Shown piece after piece: positions 1 through 13,371 of a stretch of DNA of 23,490 nt. Each line of letters starts with the position of its first letter. Position 1 is the first letter of the stretch. This stretch comes from Chrysomallon squamiferum (taxonomy: Eukaryota > Mollusca > Gastropoda > Neomphalida > Peltospiridae). The DNA lies in assembly GCA_012295275.1 (NCBI GenBank), contig CM022668.1, positions 10,087,541 to 10,111,030 of the forward strand. Reading direction: 5' to 3'. Under the pieces are notes generated by a model. It was not told the DNA's origin. It ran no database searches and worked only from the letters and a program-made list of their open reading frames with translations. A program made the translations under genes and the position numbers.

Positions 1-7
1 ATTTCAG

Positions 8-3866
<3,859 letters not shown>

Positions 3867-4134
3867 TGTGCACAATATAATTTTTAAGCATAAAAGAACT
3901 GAATACCACAACGAAATTTGACTGAATAAATATTAACTGAAGTTACTAAAAATGAAATAACATCAAAAATCATGAAGAGTTAAACCTCACTAATAACAGA
4001 TTATGAGACTTGTATTATATAATTTATTGTACAAAATGTATTACTAGCAGTAAAACTAACAGTGTTAATAATGATAGTATTCTTAATGCTAATAAAATAT
4101 TAATAATAATAATACAGGATGTTAGTATGAGTTT
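3867..4134. other. Intergenic stretch after receptor gene 1
   Basis: AT-rich 3' flank of gene 1 with a candidate AATAAA and short TAA runs. I see no exon on either strand. Confidence 0.6.
3925..3930 (+). terminator. Candidate polyadenylation signal of receptor gene 1
   Basis: AATAAA 59 bp after the stop codon. The hexamer is frequent in such AT-rich DNA, so position is the main support. Confidence 0.45.
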
Positions 4135-4275
4135 CTACTGGTACATATACATGACATGTAACTGGTGTGGGTACAGAAGTAATAATAAGAAGAACAATAA
4201 TAATAATACTAATACCACTATATTATTATGAGTTTCTACTGGTACATGTAACTGGTGTGGGTACAAAAGTACTCC
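4127..4275. repeat. Imperfect direct repeat, 101 bp apart
   Basis: The segment beginning ATGAGTTTCTACTGGTACAT at 4127 recurs at 4228, followed in both by GTAACTGGTGTGGGTACA. The first copy has about 9 extra bases. Between them lies a (AAT/AAG)n tract. The second copy is the end of the relic reading frame on the minus strand, so the relic's 3' end appears locally duplicated. Confidence 0.8.
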
Positions 4276-5215
4276 CGTGTTACGACTCTCTTCCTCGGTG
4301 AACATTTCTCGTAACATTCTCATCACTGGTGTGACACGTGTGTTTCTGTATGGAGTGTCTACTGTAGACATCAGACCCACGTGTCTTCCTATCACTTGTT
4401 TATATTCACTGTCACTTTGAAAACCCTTCTTCATATCACTGACAGTTCTCCACCAGTACAACAGTTTCTCATTGACATCGTCCTCAAGCATGAACACAAC
4501 GTCGGCGTTGTCGTCAGACATTGTTGTGAAAAGCGTTGAAATTTTGTTCAGACATCTCGTTTGGTGTTTTAGAAAATCGCTGGTGATTTGACGAACCATT
4601 TTTTCATGTTCAGTTTAATGTTCGGCAATCCTGAGTGTCTAAAACTGAAAGCTTTCACTTTTCAACATAACTCCGTAGTAACGTTTAGGTTTAAATCGTC
4701 TGGTGATGTGATATGAAAACGTCTTAGAACCTGTTTTTTGTGACAAAGTTCCAGAGTAACCAAATCACACTGCTGGAATTACTTAGCACTGTTCCTAGGA
4801 ACGTGTACATTATCACGTAACTGATATTAGTGAACCATTTCTCTAAATCATCACTTCTCTCTTTAAAAGTGTTTTTCAATTTTCTAAAATAATTGTCTAT
4901 CTTACAGTTACCAAATATAAACATGGGTTGTTTTTCGCCGTCTATTTCTGACAGATAATCAAAACGATCAAGAATAAATCTTTCAGCGTGTTCATCGCTG
5001 AAGTTAGTCAGTGTAGCATCTTTGAGAACTCTGTAGTATTCGTCAGGCGTTATTCTGTCTGCTTCGTAGTGTTTTGGTGGAAACTGGTATGCCTCAGTTT
5101 TCCAGTTGGGGAAATATTCATCTACAATTTTCAATGCTTCGTCTAGAAACACTCCAGTCTTTCCTCCTGCAACCTGAACTCTTTGAGGAAAGTCACAAAA
5201 CACACGTGAGGTCAT
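4135..5215 (-). pseudogene. Intronless, frame-broken coding relic of unknown family
   Basis: Two long minus-strand reading frames share protein-like composition. The upstream one starts at ATG 5213-5215 and ends with a stop at 4724-4726; the downstream one covers 4599 to about 4270 and trails into repeat. Between them (about 4780-4605) a third frame reads protein-like sequence, broken by one TGA at 4662-4664. The switch back to the downstream frame falls at an A6 run (plus-strand T run 4599-4604). The pattern fits one ancestral ORF of at least 300 codons with two frameshifts and one stop, or sequencing indels. There are no introns, unlike all neighbours. The N-terminal part has a GGKTGVF stretch, but its spacing does not match a Walker A P-loop. 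I do not recognise the family; a retrocopy or a transposon- or virus-derived gene are options. An in-frame TAA lies two codons before the ATG. Confidence 0.5.
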
Positions 5216-5577
5216 CCTTTAACAAATTTCATCTGAAAATAAATACAGTTTTATTTGCATAGTTAAATAGTATTTTATGCAGCAAAGACTTTATAATGCA
5301 ACAGTAGTATATTTTAACATACATTAATCATAGGTGATAATATTTCAGTTTTAAATAATCTGTGCATTCAACAAGACGAGTAATAAATTAAAATACACAT
5401 ACATGTTCACGTATATTTTGGGCGCGTGTGTGTCTATGCGTTTCAGACACTAAATCATAGTCTTGTAGATAATGCATTTAAACTAGATTGGAAAATGTTT
5501 AGAGATTAATTTACGGAAAACTGGAAAATCTTCAAATTAATATTCGGCCTTTTAACTTAATATTTAACGCTTCGCAC

Positions 5578-5615
<38 letters not shown>

Positions 5616-5790
5616 CAACAATAATGAACATAAATAACCAACATTTCTTACTTGTTCGTCTGTCTTTGAAACTAAAATCCAAATTAAATTATTTTTCTAT
5701 TTGTTCTGATAAATGTTTTCATTACAATAAAACATCTCCAGACGTAGATGACGTCATTTACTTCTTTTTTTTCTCCGTTACTGGTGAGCT
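5216..5790. other. Intergenic stretch up to the gap
   Basis: AT-rich with an A run at 5578-5606. A short open frame ends at ACTGGTGAGC beside the gap and could be an exon edge, but nothing in it is recognisable. Minus-strand TTTTCAG just upstream of the relic ATG could be a chance acceptor. Confidence 0.5.
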
Positions 5791-5990
5791 NNNNNNNNNN
5801 NNNNNNNNNNNNNNNNNNNNNNNNNNNNNNNNNNNNNNNNNNNNNNNNNNNNNNNNNNNNNNNNNNNNNNNNNNNNNNNNNNNNNNNNNNNNNNNNNNNN
5901 NNNNNNNNNNNNNNNNNNNNNNNNNNNNNNNNNNNNNNNNNNNNNNNNNNNNNNNNNNNNNNNNNNNNNNNNNNNNNNNNNNNNNNNNNN
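5791..5990. other. Assembly gap (200 N)
   Basis: Exactly 200 N, most likely a nominal scaffold gap of unknown real size. The RPTP gene starts abruptly after it, with its 5' half missing, so the true gap is probably larger or the join is wrong. Confidence 0.97.
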
Positions 5991-6160
5991 TGGTACTTCA
6001 TATTGCCAGTTCATTGACCTTGAATGGATGGTTCAGAGACTGGTTGTTTGATTGTTTTATCAGTCTGATTGAGAAGAAGACTGTGTGTAATTTACTAAAC
6101 ATTCTTCTGACGGAACTGTTAGCAGTAATATTTGGAGAAAGAGAACAACCAGAGACACAT
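5991..6160 (+). CDS. Exon (5' part in gap): D1-like phosphatase end
   Basis: Open from the gap in frame GTA at 5993 to donor GTAAAT at 6161, phase 0 at the exit. It encodes VLHIASS, then WLFDCFISLIEKKTVCNLL, plausibly the helix after the catalytic loop and the 'vDvf..v..lr' helix. No catalytic CxxxxxR is visible in the part left. Assignment rests on position and the following exon. Confidence 0.6.
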
Positions 6161-7335
6161 GTAAATATGTTACACGATAAATGTGTTGCAAACACTCAGT
6201 AATAATAAGCCAAACTCATTTAAAGCATCTTGTTACAAACTGTTTAAATCCAGTACTGTGTTCAACACACAACTAAATAATCTCGAGAACAATTACTAGT
6301 TACCATTATTACAGTTTGACTGTCGAATCAGTACCGCCCCGTTTCTCTGTATGTAAAAATATTTGATGTGTATTCTTTTTTTAGACTAAGTACTACCATA
6401 ACACTTGTTTTGTTATTTATTTATCTTATACACTGTACCTCAAATGTGTTGTGTAAATGTCAGAATGTAAGTAAAAAATCAAGAATAAATAATTTTGAAT
6501 GAGTGAGAGAGTGAATGAAGGAATGAGGGACTGAGTTATTGAGTGAGTGAATGAATGAGACAATGAGTCAAAGAGTGAATGAATGAACGAGAGAGAGTCA
6601 GCAACAGATCCAATTTTTGTTTTTCAATTACTGTGAACTAATAATAAATTAAACTAATATATTAATTTCACTACAGAGTCAATATGAACGCATATTCAAT
6701 TACTGTGAACTAATTATAAATTAAACTAACTTATTAATTTCATTACAGAGTCAGTATGAACACATATTCAATTACTGTGAACTAATTATATATTAAACTA
6801 ACTTATTAATTTCACTACAGAGTCAGTATGAACACATATTCAATGTGATGGTTGAGATTGTCAAGTACGGACTGACCAGTATGTCTGTTTCTGACTACGT
6901 AGAAAGATATTCTAAAGAAAAATCTTCATTACTTATGGGCAAGAAGACTGTCAGGCAGCTGGCTCAGGTAACGAGTTTTCAGACTGAAATAAAATAAAAT
7001 ATTATAAAGTTATCTTGGTGAAATGAAATAGAATAATATAAAGTTATTTTGATGAAAATTTCAGACTGAATTGAAGTAAGATAATATATAGTTGTATTGA
7101 TGTAGATTTCAGATTGAAATGAAAAAAGATTATAATGTTATCTTGATGATAAATGCATGATGTTAAAATAACTGATTGAGGTTGTGAAAGTAATTTATTT
7201 TATAACTTTTTGACTGATATTGTGTTTATAAATTATAATTACTAATAGTACATTGAAGCATGAACAAATACATATATTGACACACACACATACACACAGA
7301 TATATATATATATATACACATATACAGAGAGAGAG

Positions 7336-7393
<58 letters not shown>

Positions 7394-7485
7394 GATTTAT
7401 CATCTTTATTGTTAGTATCGTTATGAGTGGCATAATTATCATCACGATCATCATCACCATTATCATTATCATCGTTATTATTATA

Positions 7486-7530
<45 letters not shown>

Positions 7531-7952
7531 GTAGATAATTGCAACTACAGACACTTCTCGTGCAGGTAATTATATGTTTATTGATCTCTGTATTTTCAAG
7601 TTGTAACTATAGCAACTGTTATTGTTTGTTGTCTTTTACGTTCTTTGTATTTCTGGTTTCTCTTAATCTTCGTTTTGTTCTTGTTCTGTTTTGCTGCTGA
7701 ATTATTTTTATGTTTCACGCAGTTGTTATTATTATTGGTAACTCTGTTTTTTTTTTGTTTTTTTTTTTCATTTTTTTTTACTCATGTTCGTTTTTCATTT
7801 TCTCCGATTATACATAGATATTTATTTTGTTTAATTCTTTGTTCTTTGTTTGTGGGGTTGTATTTTGTTGGGATGGGTATATTTATGCTTTGGCTTGTCT
7901 CTATTTCTATTTTTTGTGTTCATTTTGACTTTTTTTATTATTTAATTATTCT

Positions 7953-7992
<40 letters not shown>

Positions 7993-8559
7993 CTCCCTTT
8001 TTGCGATCTTTATTTTTGTCTTTCGGTTTGAACGAAGAACGAAAGGGAGAAAGACTAAAGATAAAAAGATTGAAAGAAGCAAATGAAAGATAGAAAACAA
8101 TAAGAATAACAATATCAATAACAACAACAATAATAATAATAGTGATAATAATAATAATAAGAAGAACCAAGTGACAAAAGTAATAAAATGAAGTGTTTAA
8201 AAAGAGTAAATTAATACTTCAGATTAAAATATCAAGGATGGAATGACATAGACTGTCTGAGAAATAATGAAATAAAAAATAATTTTTTCTGAAAGTTAAG
8301 GAAATGTAATGTCTGATATAATGAGCTGTTTTATAATTATTTTATTTTATATATCAGGAAAGTTATTAAATAACAGACTGTGGGTGGACGGGAGAGAGGA
8401 TTTGTTCGTGGTTGGTGCTCCTGTAAGTAAAACTTTTGTTTATCGTAGAAGATAAATAGAGGAATGGATAAATGGATAGGTATGCAGAAGTATAGAGTTT
8501 ATGAGTCAGTAGCTAATAAATTCAATACACTGCAGATGCAATGCCTCAAAAAGGTATAC

Positions 8560-8599
<40 letters not shown>

Positions 8600-8633
8600 A
8601 TGTGTATGTATTTATAAAGATATGTAATTATGC

Positions 8634-8680
<47 letters not shown>

Positions 8681-11600
8681 TGTATATATGAATGTATAAA
8701 TATTCACACATGTTTGTAAGTGTCAGTTTCTATTATGTAAAAGAGATCGTAGGATATGTTGTCATTTTTCTTGTACAAATAAAATTGTGTTTCTAGTCGA
8801 GTCTGCTCAAGACAGGATATTTGCTGGTCTACACGCCAAACAGAACCGAGAATCTGCTTTGGAAGCTGATAACAGAAAACGATTCACTGACACTGATAAT
8901 ACTGGGTCACGAGGTCAGTCACTAATTACATTATTACAATATTAATTACATTATTACAATTATTAAATATATGAGTATTTTTATTAATTACATTGTTACA
9001 ATTACTGATTTGATTATTATAACTATTAAATATATTATTACTTTCATTAATGATGTTATTGCAATTATTAATTACATTGCTACAGTCATTAATAGCATTA
9101 TTGCAATTAATTTCATTATTACAGTCAATAATTACATTCTTACAATTACCTATTACATTAATAAAATTATTAATTGTATTGTGACGGATATTAGTTACAT
9201 TATTATAATTAGATGATATAAAAGTATATATAAAGGCATGTACAGACACATGTATGAGTACATTAACATCCGAAAACAACTACTAATATACAATTTGAAA
9301 TACACATTTTCTCCCGCTCACAAAAGCACAAACAATTTATAAACACACATACATAACACTATTACTGTGTTTAGCTTAGTATATCATCTTTTATTTTAAT
9401 TTTATTTTCAGTGTGTTTTATATGTGTCTGAATGGGCTCCATATATTAACTATGTGGAATTTACTTTACAAACAAAAATCACATATAAAGTTTAAAAATC
9501 TATATACAGTTAAATATATTGTATATGTTTGTCTCTAGGTATATGAGTGTGTGTGTGTTTTCTAAATCGTGTATATATGTAAATGTTTAGAAAACAAAAC
9601 TTTGAAAAGATAAACAGAGATTACACACAAAATACAAAATGTTCCTGTAATTGAGATCTAGATTACGTTGTCTTATAGAAAACTAGTTATATAACTGATT
9701 TACCTGAATGTATTGGGCTATTTCCCGTTCCAAACTGTACCTCGCAACTATTATCTCTCAATCCACTTTCACTGATTTCCTACCTGAGGGAAACAAAAAG
9801 CTCCTTTATTTTCAATGGTAAAAGAGTATTTCATGCAATGGAAGCAAAAGGCTTCTTTTCTCGTGTATTTGTTTCATTGTCATCCCTTTAACGGCATACA
9901 AAGTACGTTTGATAAACCTTATATCTGTTTCATAAAAAATATACAGCTGTGAAAATCATCATTAATCATATTTCTTTGCAGAGCAATGTCAACTTCATTC
10001 CACCAGTGAGCCAGTCTCGTACCTATGGCAACATCACCATAACAACCATTAACGAAACCAGCATCACCAAGGAGATAACTCTACGTACTCTGCAGCTGGA
10101 AAGCAAGGTAAAGCTCCCAAGTCATTTCTGTGAATTGTTTCCTGTTTTGATTTTGAAGATTCTTATTAGGCCAAAAAACAATGGGAAAAACTGGGAAAAC
10201 AAATGAAAAATCGGTATTTCTGTGTTTCATCCATTCAAAATTCCGGGCAAATCAATTACTCTATCTCCTGTAATCAAAGATTTCCCCACATACCCGTCTT
10301 TATTCTGCAGACAAAGATTACTTTGAGAAACTAATATTTTAGTCAGCAATGAAAATACGTGTATCTCTCCTGAGCATAAATCAAAATATGTAAGATGAGA
10401 TAAGAAAATATACAGTTGAAAATAGAAAGAAAAAAAATATATACTTACATTACTAGTAGTAGTAGCGGCAGCAACAGTAGCAGCAGTAGTAGTACAATAT
10501 AATGTAATAGTAGTAGTATAGCAGTAGTATAGTAGTAGCTGTGATAGTGGTAGTAGTAGTAGTTGTAGAAGTAGCGATAGTAATAGAAGTAGTGGTGGTA
10601 TAGCAGTAATCCTTATTGACTGTATTGTATTGTTTTGTATCGTATTGTATTGTATTGTATTGTATTGTATTGTATTGTATTTTATTTTATTTTATTTTAT
10701 TTCATTTAGGAAAGTCCTAACAAGAAGGAAGTGGTCAGTTTCTGGGTCCAGTCTTGGACCAGTGCAAGGGACACTTCTGTTGCAATGGGATATTTAATAA
10801 CTCTGACAGAACAACTGATGGACCGACAGACAAAACTAAAATTTCACCCTATCACCGTTGTGTTTGAGTAAGTCATAACGTCAAAGAAAGTATATAGTGA
10901 TACATCTTATCTACAGAAAAATGTTCAGAAGTATCAAGTTTAATATATGTATGCCTCTACATATTTTAACATATTGGTAGCTAGGTAGGTATGTAAGTGC
11001 ATTTATTATATATAATTTTGTATGAATACGTATACAATTAAAATAAATGGTATTACATTATTTAATTTCAGCACGTCTTAATCTATTGGTGTCTCCTTTA
11101 TGCACATGCTAAAACATTCCGAGAGTTAGATAGATAGACAGATAGACAGACAGACAGACAGACAGACTATATTTCAGATATTTTACTTTTCTTTGACAGG
11201 GAATCAGAGAAGAAACAAGGCGTTTCACTGTGCATCCTCAACAACATCATTAGTTCAGTATTCACTGATAAACGAGTTGAAATATTCAACAACGTCAGAC
11301 GACTACAAACTGTTCTTCCTAACATTCACATATCTGAGGTTTGTCAGTAATAATTACATATATAGATATCTGGATAGATGGATGATTTTGATGAATGGAT
11401 GGATCTGTGGAATGATGGATCGAATCTTGACGGATGGGTGTACCTTTGTGTATATATGAATACAAAAATATTGCAAAAATGTAGATTCAGTTGTCGATAA
11501 TAATTACATATATAGATATCTGGATAGATGAATGGTTCTGATCGATGGATGGATCTATGCAATGAAGGATAGAATCTGAATGGATCGATGGATGGATGTT

Positions 11601-11897
11601 TGTGTCTTTGTGAGTACGTATCTATAAATAGACGTGTATATGTGTATATGTACCTGCATGTAGAAATGAAGATAAGTTAAGCATTTGTCACTTTAAAAAT
11701 TAAGCAAAATTGAATAAATGTTTATCTTTTTTATTTTCTGCAGGTACTTACGATTTCCACTTCATTATGATTTTTCTAACCTTTTTTTTTTTGTTTTCTT
11801 TCTGTTCTTTTTTTTTCTCTCCCAGGATGACTTTATATTTTTCTGTAATCTGCCTTTCGCTCATCTGGAATCGTCTGGAGTATATGCTAACTTTTGA
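5991..11897 (+). CDS. Receptor-type protein tyrosine phosphatase, 3' part with degenerate D2 domain
   Basis: Exons 5991-6160 (5' end in the gap), 6821-6967, 7535-7565, 8358-8422, 8797-8913, 9982-10107, 10710-10867, 11200-11338 and 11826-11897 splice in a continuous frame to TGA. The first two exons fit the C-terminal helices of a D1 phosphatase domain (SQYEHIFNVMVEI matches the family's EQYEF...E motif). The rest follows a D2 domain: YLLVYTPN...LLWKL (like the TQxPL..T..DFWRL region), YGNITI, SFWVQSW (the WPD strand), HPITVVFE (the strand before the catalytic loop), VEIFNNVRRLQ and a C-terminal SSGVYANF ending like the RPTP D2 'DYANF'. Catalytic residues are absent: WPD reads WTS, and the HCSAGxGRTG loop is an acidic/lysine stretch without Cys or Arg. 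This half is therefore very probably a non-catalytic scaffold domain. Ectodomain, transmembrane and most of D1 are not visible. Confidence 0.82.
6623..6838 (+). repeat. 72-bp tandem triplication of a 3' splice site plus exon start
   Basis: Three units start at 6623, 6695 and 6767, each 72 bp with only a few substitutions. Each unit holds TTAATTTCA(C/T)TACAG followed by AGTCA(A/G)TATGAAC, the acceptor and first codons of the PTP exon. Only the third copy continues into the open exon. From copies 1 or 2 the frame starts SQYE(R/H)IFNYCELII and hits TAA within the next unit. Confidence 0.93.
6821..6967 (+). CDS. Exon: D1 C-terminal helix and D1-D2 linker
   Basis: 147 nt, phase 0 to 0; acceptor CTACAG, donor GTAACG. 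It encodes SQYEHIFNVMVEIVKYG, matching the final EQYxF helix of PTP domains, then a charged linker (VERYSKEKSS). Its acceptor and first 18 nt are the third copy of a 72-bp tandem repeat. Confidence 0.8.
7326..7390 (+). repeat. (GA)n microsatellite with CA/TA flank
   Basis: GA run with one CGA interruption, preceded by (CA)n and (TA)n at about 7280-7318, in the intron before the 31-nt exon. Confidence 0.95.
7460..7530 (+). repeat. (TCA/TTA)n microsatellite abutting a splice acceptor
   Basis: ATC-rich then pure TTA/ATT array running into TTGTAG, the acceptor of the 31-nt exon at 7535. Confidence 0.93.
7535..7565 (+). CDS. 31-nt micro-exon of the RPTP gene
   Basis: Acceptor TTGTAG, donor GTAATT. 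Encodes IIATTDTSRA plus one nucleotide. The exon before leaves in phase 0 and the exon after needs one extra nucleotide, so an exon of length 3n+1 is required here; this one fits. Its sequence alone is too short for homology. Confidence 0.6.
7955..8163. repeat. (TTA)n at 7955-7991 and (AAT/AAC)n at about 8104-8163
   Basis: Two opposite-sense trinucleotide arrays in the 7566-8357 intron, with T-rich sequence before them. Hydrophobic open frames here are repeat artefacts. Confidence 0.9.
8358..8422 (+). CDS. Exon: D2 N-terminal segment
   Basis: 65 nt, enters phase 1 and leaves phase 0; acceptor ATATCAG, donor GTAAGT. Encodes GKLLNNRLWVDGREDLFVVG, which sits where RPTP D2 domains have the 'KNR' and 'YINA' segments. 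It is short, and the usual 'PYDHSRV' stretch is not visible. Confidence 0.7.
8555..8694 (+). repeat. (TA)/(TG)/(TATG)n compound microsatellite
   Basis: TA and TG dinucleotides from 8555, TA again near 8635, then TATG tetranucleotides to about 8690, in the 8423-8796 intron. Confidence 0.93.
8797..8913 (+). CDS. Exon: D2 core, substrate-loop region equivalent
   Basis: 117 nt, phase 0 to 0; acceptor TTCTAG, donor GTCAGT. KTGYLLVYTPNRTENLLWKL aligns with the PTP pattern of a core strand, T-Q-x-P-L, T..DFW(R/K)(L/M). LTLIILGHE matches the following 'T..VVML.' strand. The canonical DFW reads LLW. Confidence 0.8.
8926..9215 (+). repeat. Degenerate ATTACATTATTACAATT-type minisatellite
   Basis: Loose repetition of ATTAATTACATTATTACAAT-like units of about 18-24 bp in the 8914-9981 intron. 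The rest of that intron shows no exon. Confidence 0.75.
9982..10107 (+). CDS. Exon: D2 central beta strands
   Basis: 126 nt, phase 0 to 0; acceptor CTTTGCAG, donor GTAAAG. SQSRTYGNITITTINET followed by ITLRTLQLESK fits the PTP segment 'YG.I.V......i.R...l' that leads to the WPD loop. Confidence 0.82.
10455..10702 (+). repeat. (TAG/CAG)n followed by (TATTG)n / (TATTT)n arrays
   Basis: TAG and CAG trinucleotides at about 10455-10605, then TATTG pentanucleotides drifting into TATTT at about 10622-10702. These directly supply the T-rich tract of the acceptor at 10709. Confidence 0.92.
10710..10867 (+). CDS. Exon: degenerate WPD region and strand before catalytic loop
   Basis: 158 nt, phase 0 to 2; acceptor TTTAG, donor GTAAGT. 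KKEVVSFWVQSWTSARDTS matches 'r.V.qF.f..WPd.g.P', but the Pro-Asp after Trp is Thr-Ser, removing the general acid. HPITVVFE matches '.P(I/V).VHCSAG'; the His-Cys is replaced by Phe-Glu. Confidence 0.85.
11128..11167 (+). repeat. (GATA/GACA)n microsatellite
   Basis: GATAGATAGACAGATAGACA-type tetranucleotides 33 bp upstream of the exon at 11200. Confidence 0.93.
11200..11338 (+). CDS. Exon: degenerate catalytic loop and following helices of D2
   Basis: 139 nt, phase 2 to 0; acceptor TTGACAG, donor GTTTGT. Starts EESEKKQGVSLCILN, where active PTPs have the CSAGxGRTG loop; neither the cysteine nor the arginine is kept. KRVEIFNNVRRLQTVLPNIH then aligns clearly with the 'vDvF..Vk.LR.qRp.mv' helix. 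Confidence 0.84.
11341..11600 (+). repeat. 150-bp offset duplication
   Basis: TAATTACATATATAGATATC at 11351 recurs at 11501 with similar GATGGATGGATCT-rich sequence after each copy. The duplication starts 2-10 bp inside the intron after the exon ending at 11338. Later sequence is GGAT/GGATG-rich. Confidence 0.85.
11826..11897 (+). CDS. Terminal exon of the RPTP gene
   Basis: 72 nt including TGA at 11895-11897; acceptor CTCCCAG. Encodes DDFIFFCNLPFAHLESSG and ends VYANF. This matches the RPTP C-terminal helix 'eQYeFcY......' and the terminal DYANF of vertebrate D2 domains, which fixes the true gene end. Confidence 0.84.
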   Translation, partial: DDFIFFCNLPFAHLESSGVYANF

Positions 11898-12218
11898 ATG
11901 GCTAATGAAGAAACGGAGCATCCAGTTTTAAAACTATGAAACTAACAAAGACTTGGGACATCCACTTTTCAAACTGTGAAACCTGATCTCAGTTCGGGAC
12001 ATACTGTTTTTACTTAGGAGACTTTAGCATCGAAACATTAAAGTGGATATTTAATGTTTATAACTTTAACAATTTAAACTGAGATTTTTCCTCCTAAAAT
12101 TGGTTATCAGTGTTAAATTTAAGATATTTTGATTTCGTATATCTCAAGATGAAACAGTACAAATGATTCCATAATTCGAAATTGATATAATGAATGTCTA
12201 TTTGAAAGAATAATATAA

Positions 12219-12224
12219 AATAAA
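12219..12224 (+). terminator. Candidate polyadenylation signal of the RPTP gene
   Basis: AATAAA 322 bp after the stop codon. Another lies at 12507-12512, followed 10 bp later by an A17 run (12522-12538). Either could serve. Confidence 0.35.
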
Positions 12225-12787
12225 TAAGTATATAGATAGACAGACATATAGAGAGACAGAGACAAAGCTAGACAGACAGATATATATATATATATATTGA
12301 CAAAATGTATGATGGTATCGATGTATTGATAAATTTATTCAGGCTTACAAACAATCATAATTATAGACATGATGACACATATACGGACACATATACTCAT
12401 GCACTAACAAATTATATATACATTCAAGTTAATATGTATCGTAACAATAATCTTATTAATCCAAATTATTCTTCAAATCCAAACGTAAATTAATGTGCTT
12501 AGGACAAATAAAACTGAATTTAAAAAAAAAAAAAAAAACTAATTCTTATCTTGTTTGTAGTATATACATAGATACCTACACACAGAAACAGACACAAAAA
12601 CACATATTGTTGTATAGGTATGTAGATATGCATGTGTGTTCTTTGTAATAACTATGAAAGTGTATGTCTATATATATGTGTGTGTCTATTTATGTATGTA
12701 TCTATCTCAATACATATCGATATCACCATACATCTTTTCAATTTGATAAAATCAAAAGATAATATTTTTCGACAAATTATATTATAG

Positions 12788-13217
12788 TTGATGCTATATT
12801 ACTGCTGCTACTACTACTGCTACTACTATTATTATTACTACTATTCTACTACTACTACCATTATTATTACTACCCATATATACTATTACTACCCACACTG
12901 CAATACTATTTATATTATTACTATTACCACTCTTATTATTATTAATAGTATTACTAGTCTGTTGCTATTACTAGTACTTGTACTAATACTACTATTTTTC
13001 GTATGTATATTATTACATTATTACATAGTATTATTAATATTATTGTTATTATCGTTAATAATTGTTTTAAAGTCAGTAATTTATATCTTATATAATTTGT
13101 TTGAAATAAAATAAAATAAAATAAAAAACAAACTGAAAAAAATCATTTGTCTTGCACATTATTTTGCTTAAATATATCCATTTTGCACATGATGTCTCAT
13201 TTTATAATTATTATTAC

Positions 13218-13266
<49 letters not shown>

Positions 13267-13345
13267 GTTATTATTACTATTATTATTATTTTTACTGTTA
13301 TTATTATTATTATTATTATTATTACCAGTAGTATTGCTTCTGTTG
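12788..13345 (+). repeat. Trinucleotide repeat blocks (TAC/TAT)n and (TTA)n
   Basis: Interrupted TAC/TAT/TGC repeats at 12788-13060 and a near-pure TTA array at 13203-13325 ending in GTTGTTGTT. They explain all open frames in this stretch. Confidence 0.92.
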
Positions 13346-13371
13346 TTGTTGTTGTTATTATTATGGGTGGG

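Noticed and set aside
4724-5215. GGKTGVF in the antisense relic as a P-loop or PTP catalytic loop
   Set aside because: Spacing does not give GxxxxGK[ST], there is no catalytic Cys before the loop, and the rest of the sequence does not follow PTP order.
5624-5790. Open frame ending at ACTGGTGAGC beside the gap as an RPTP exon
   Set aside because: Phenylalanine-rich from a T run, no PTP motif, and the other exon border cannot be identified.
7195-8170. Poly-Ile, poly-Asn, poly-Leu and Ser-Leu open frames
   Set aside because: Simple-repeat translations on TTA/AAT and GA arrays, with no domain content.
8926-9215. Repeating ATTACAATT array as a CRISPR-like array
   Set aside because: Units are degenerate, without spacers, and the genome is eukaryotic.
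11193-11459. 88-residue ORF overlapping a PTP exon
   Set aside because: Out of frame with the spliced D2 reading, which continues conserved motifs from both neighbouring exons.
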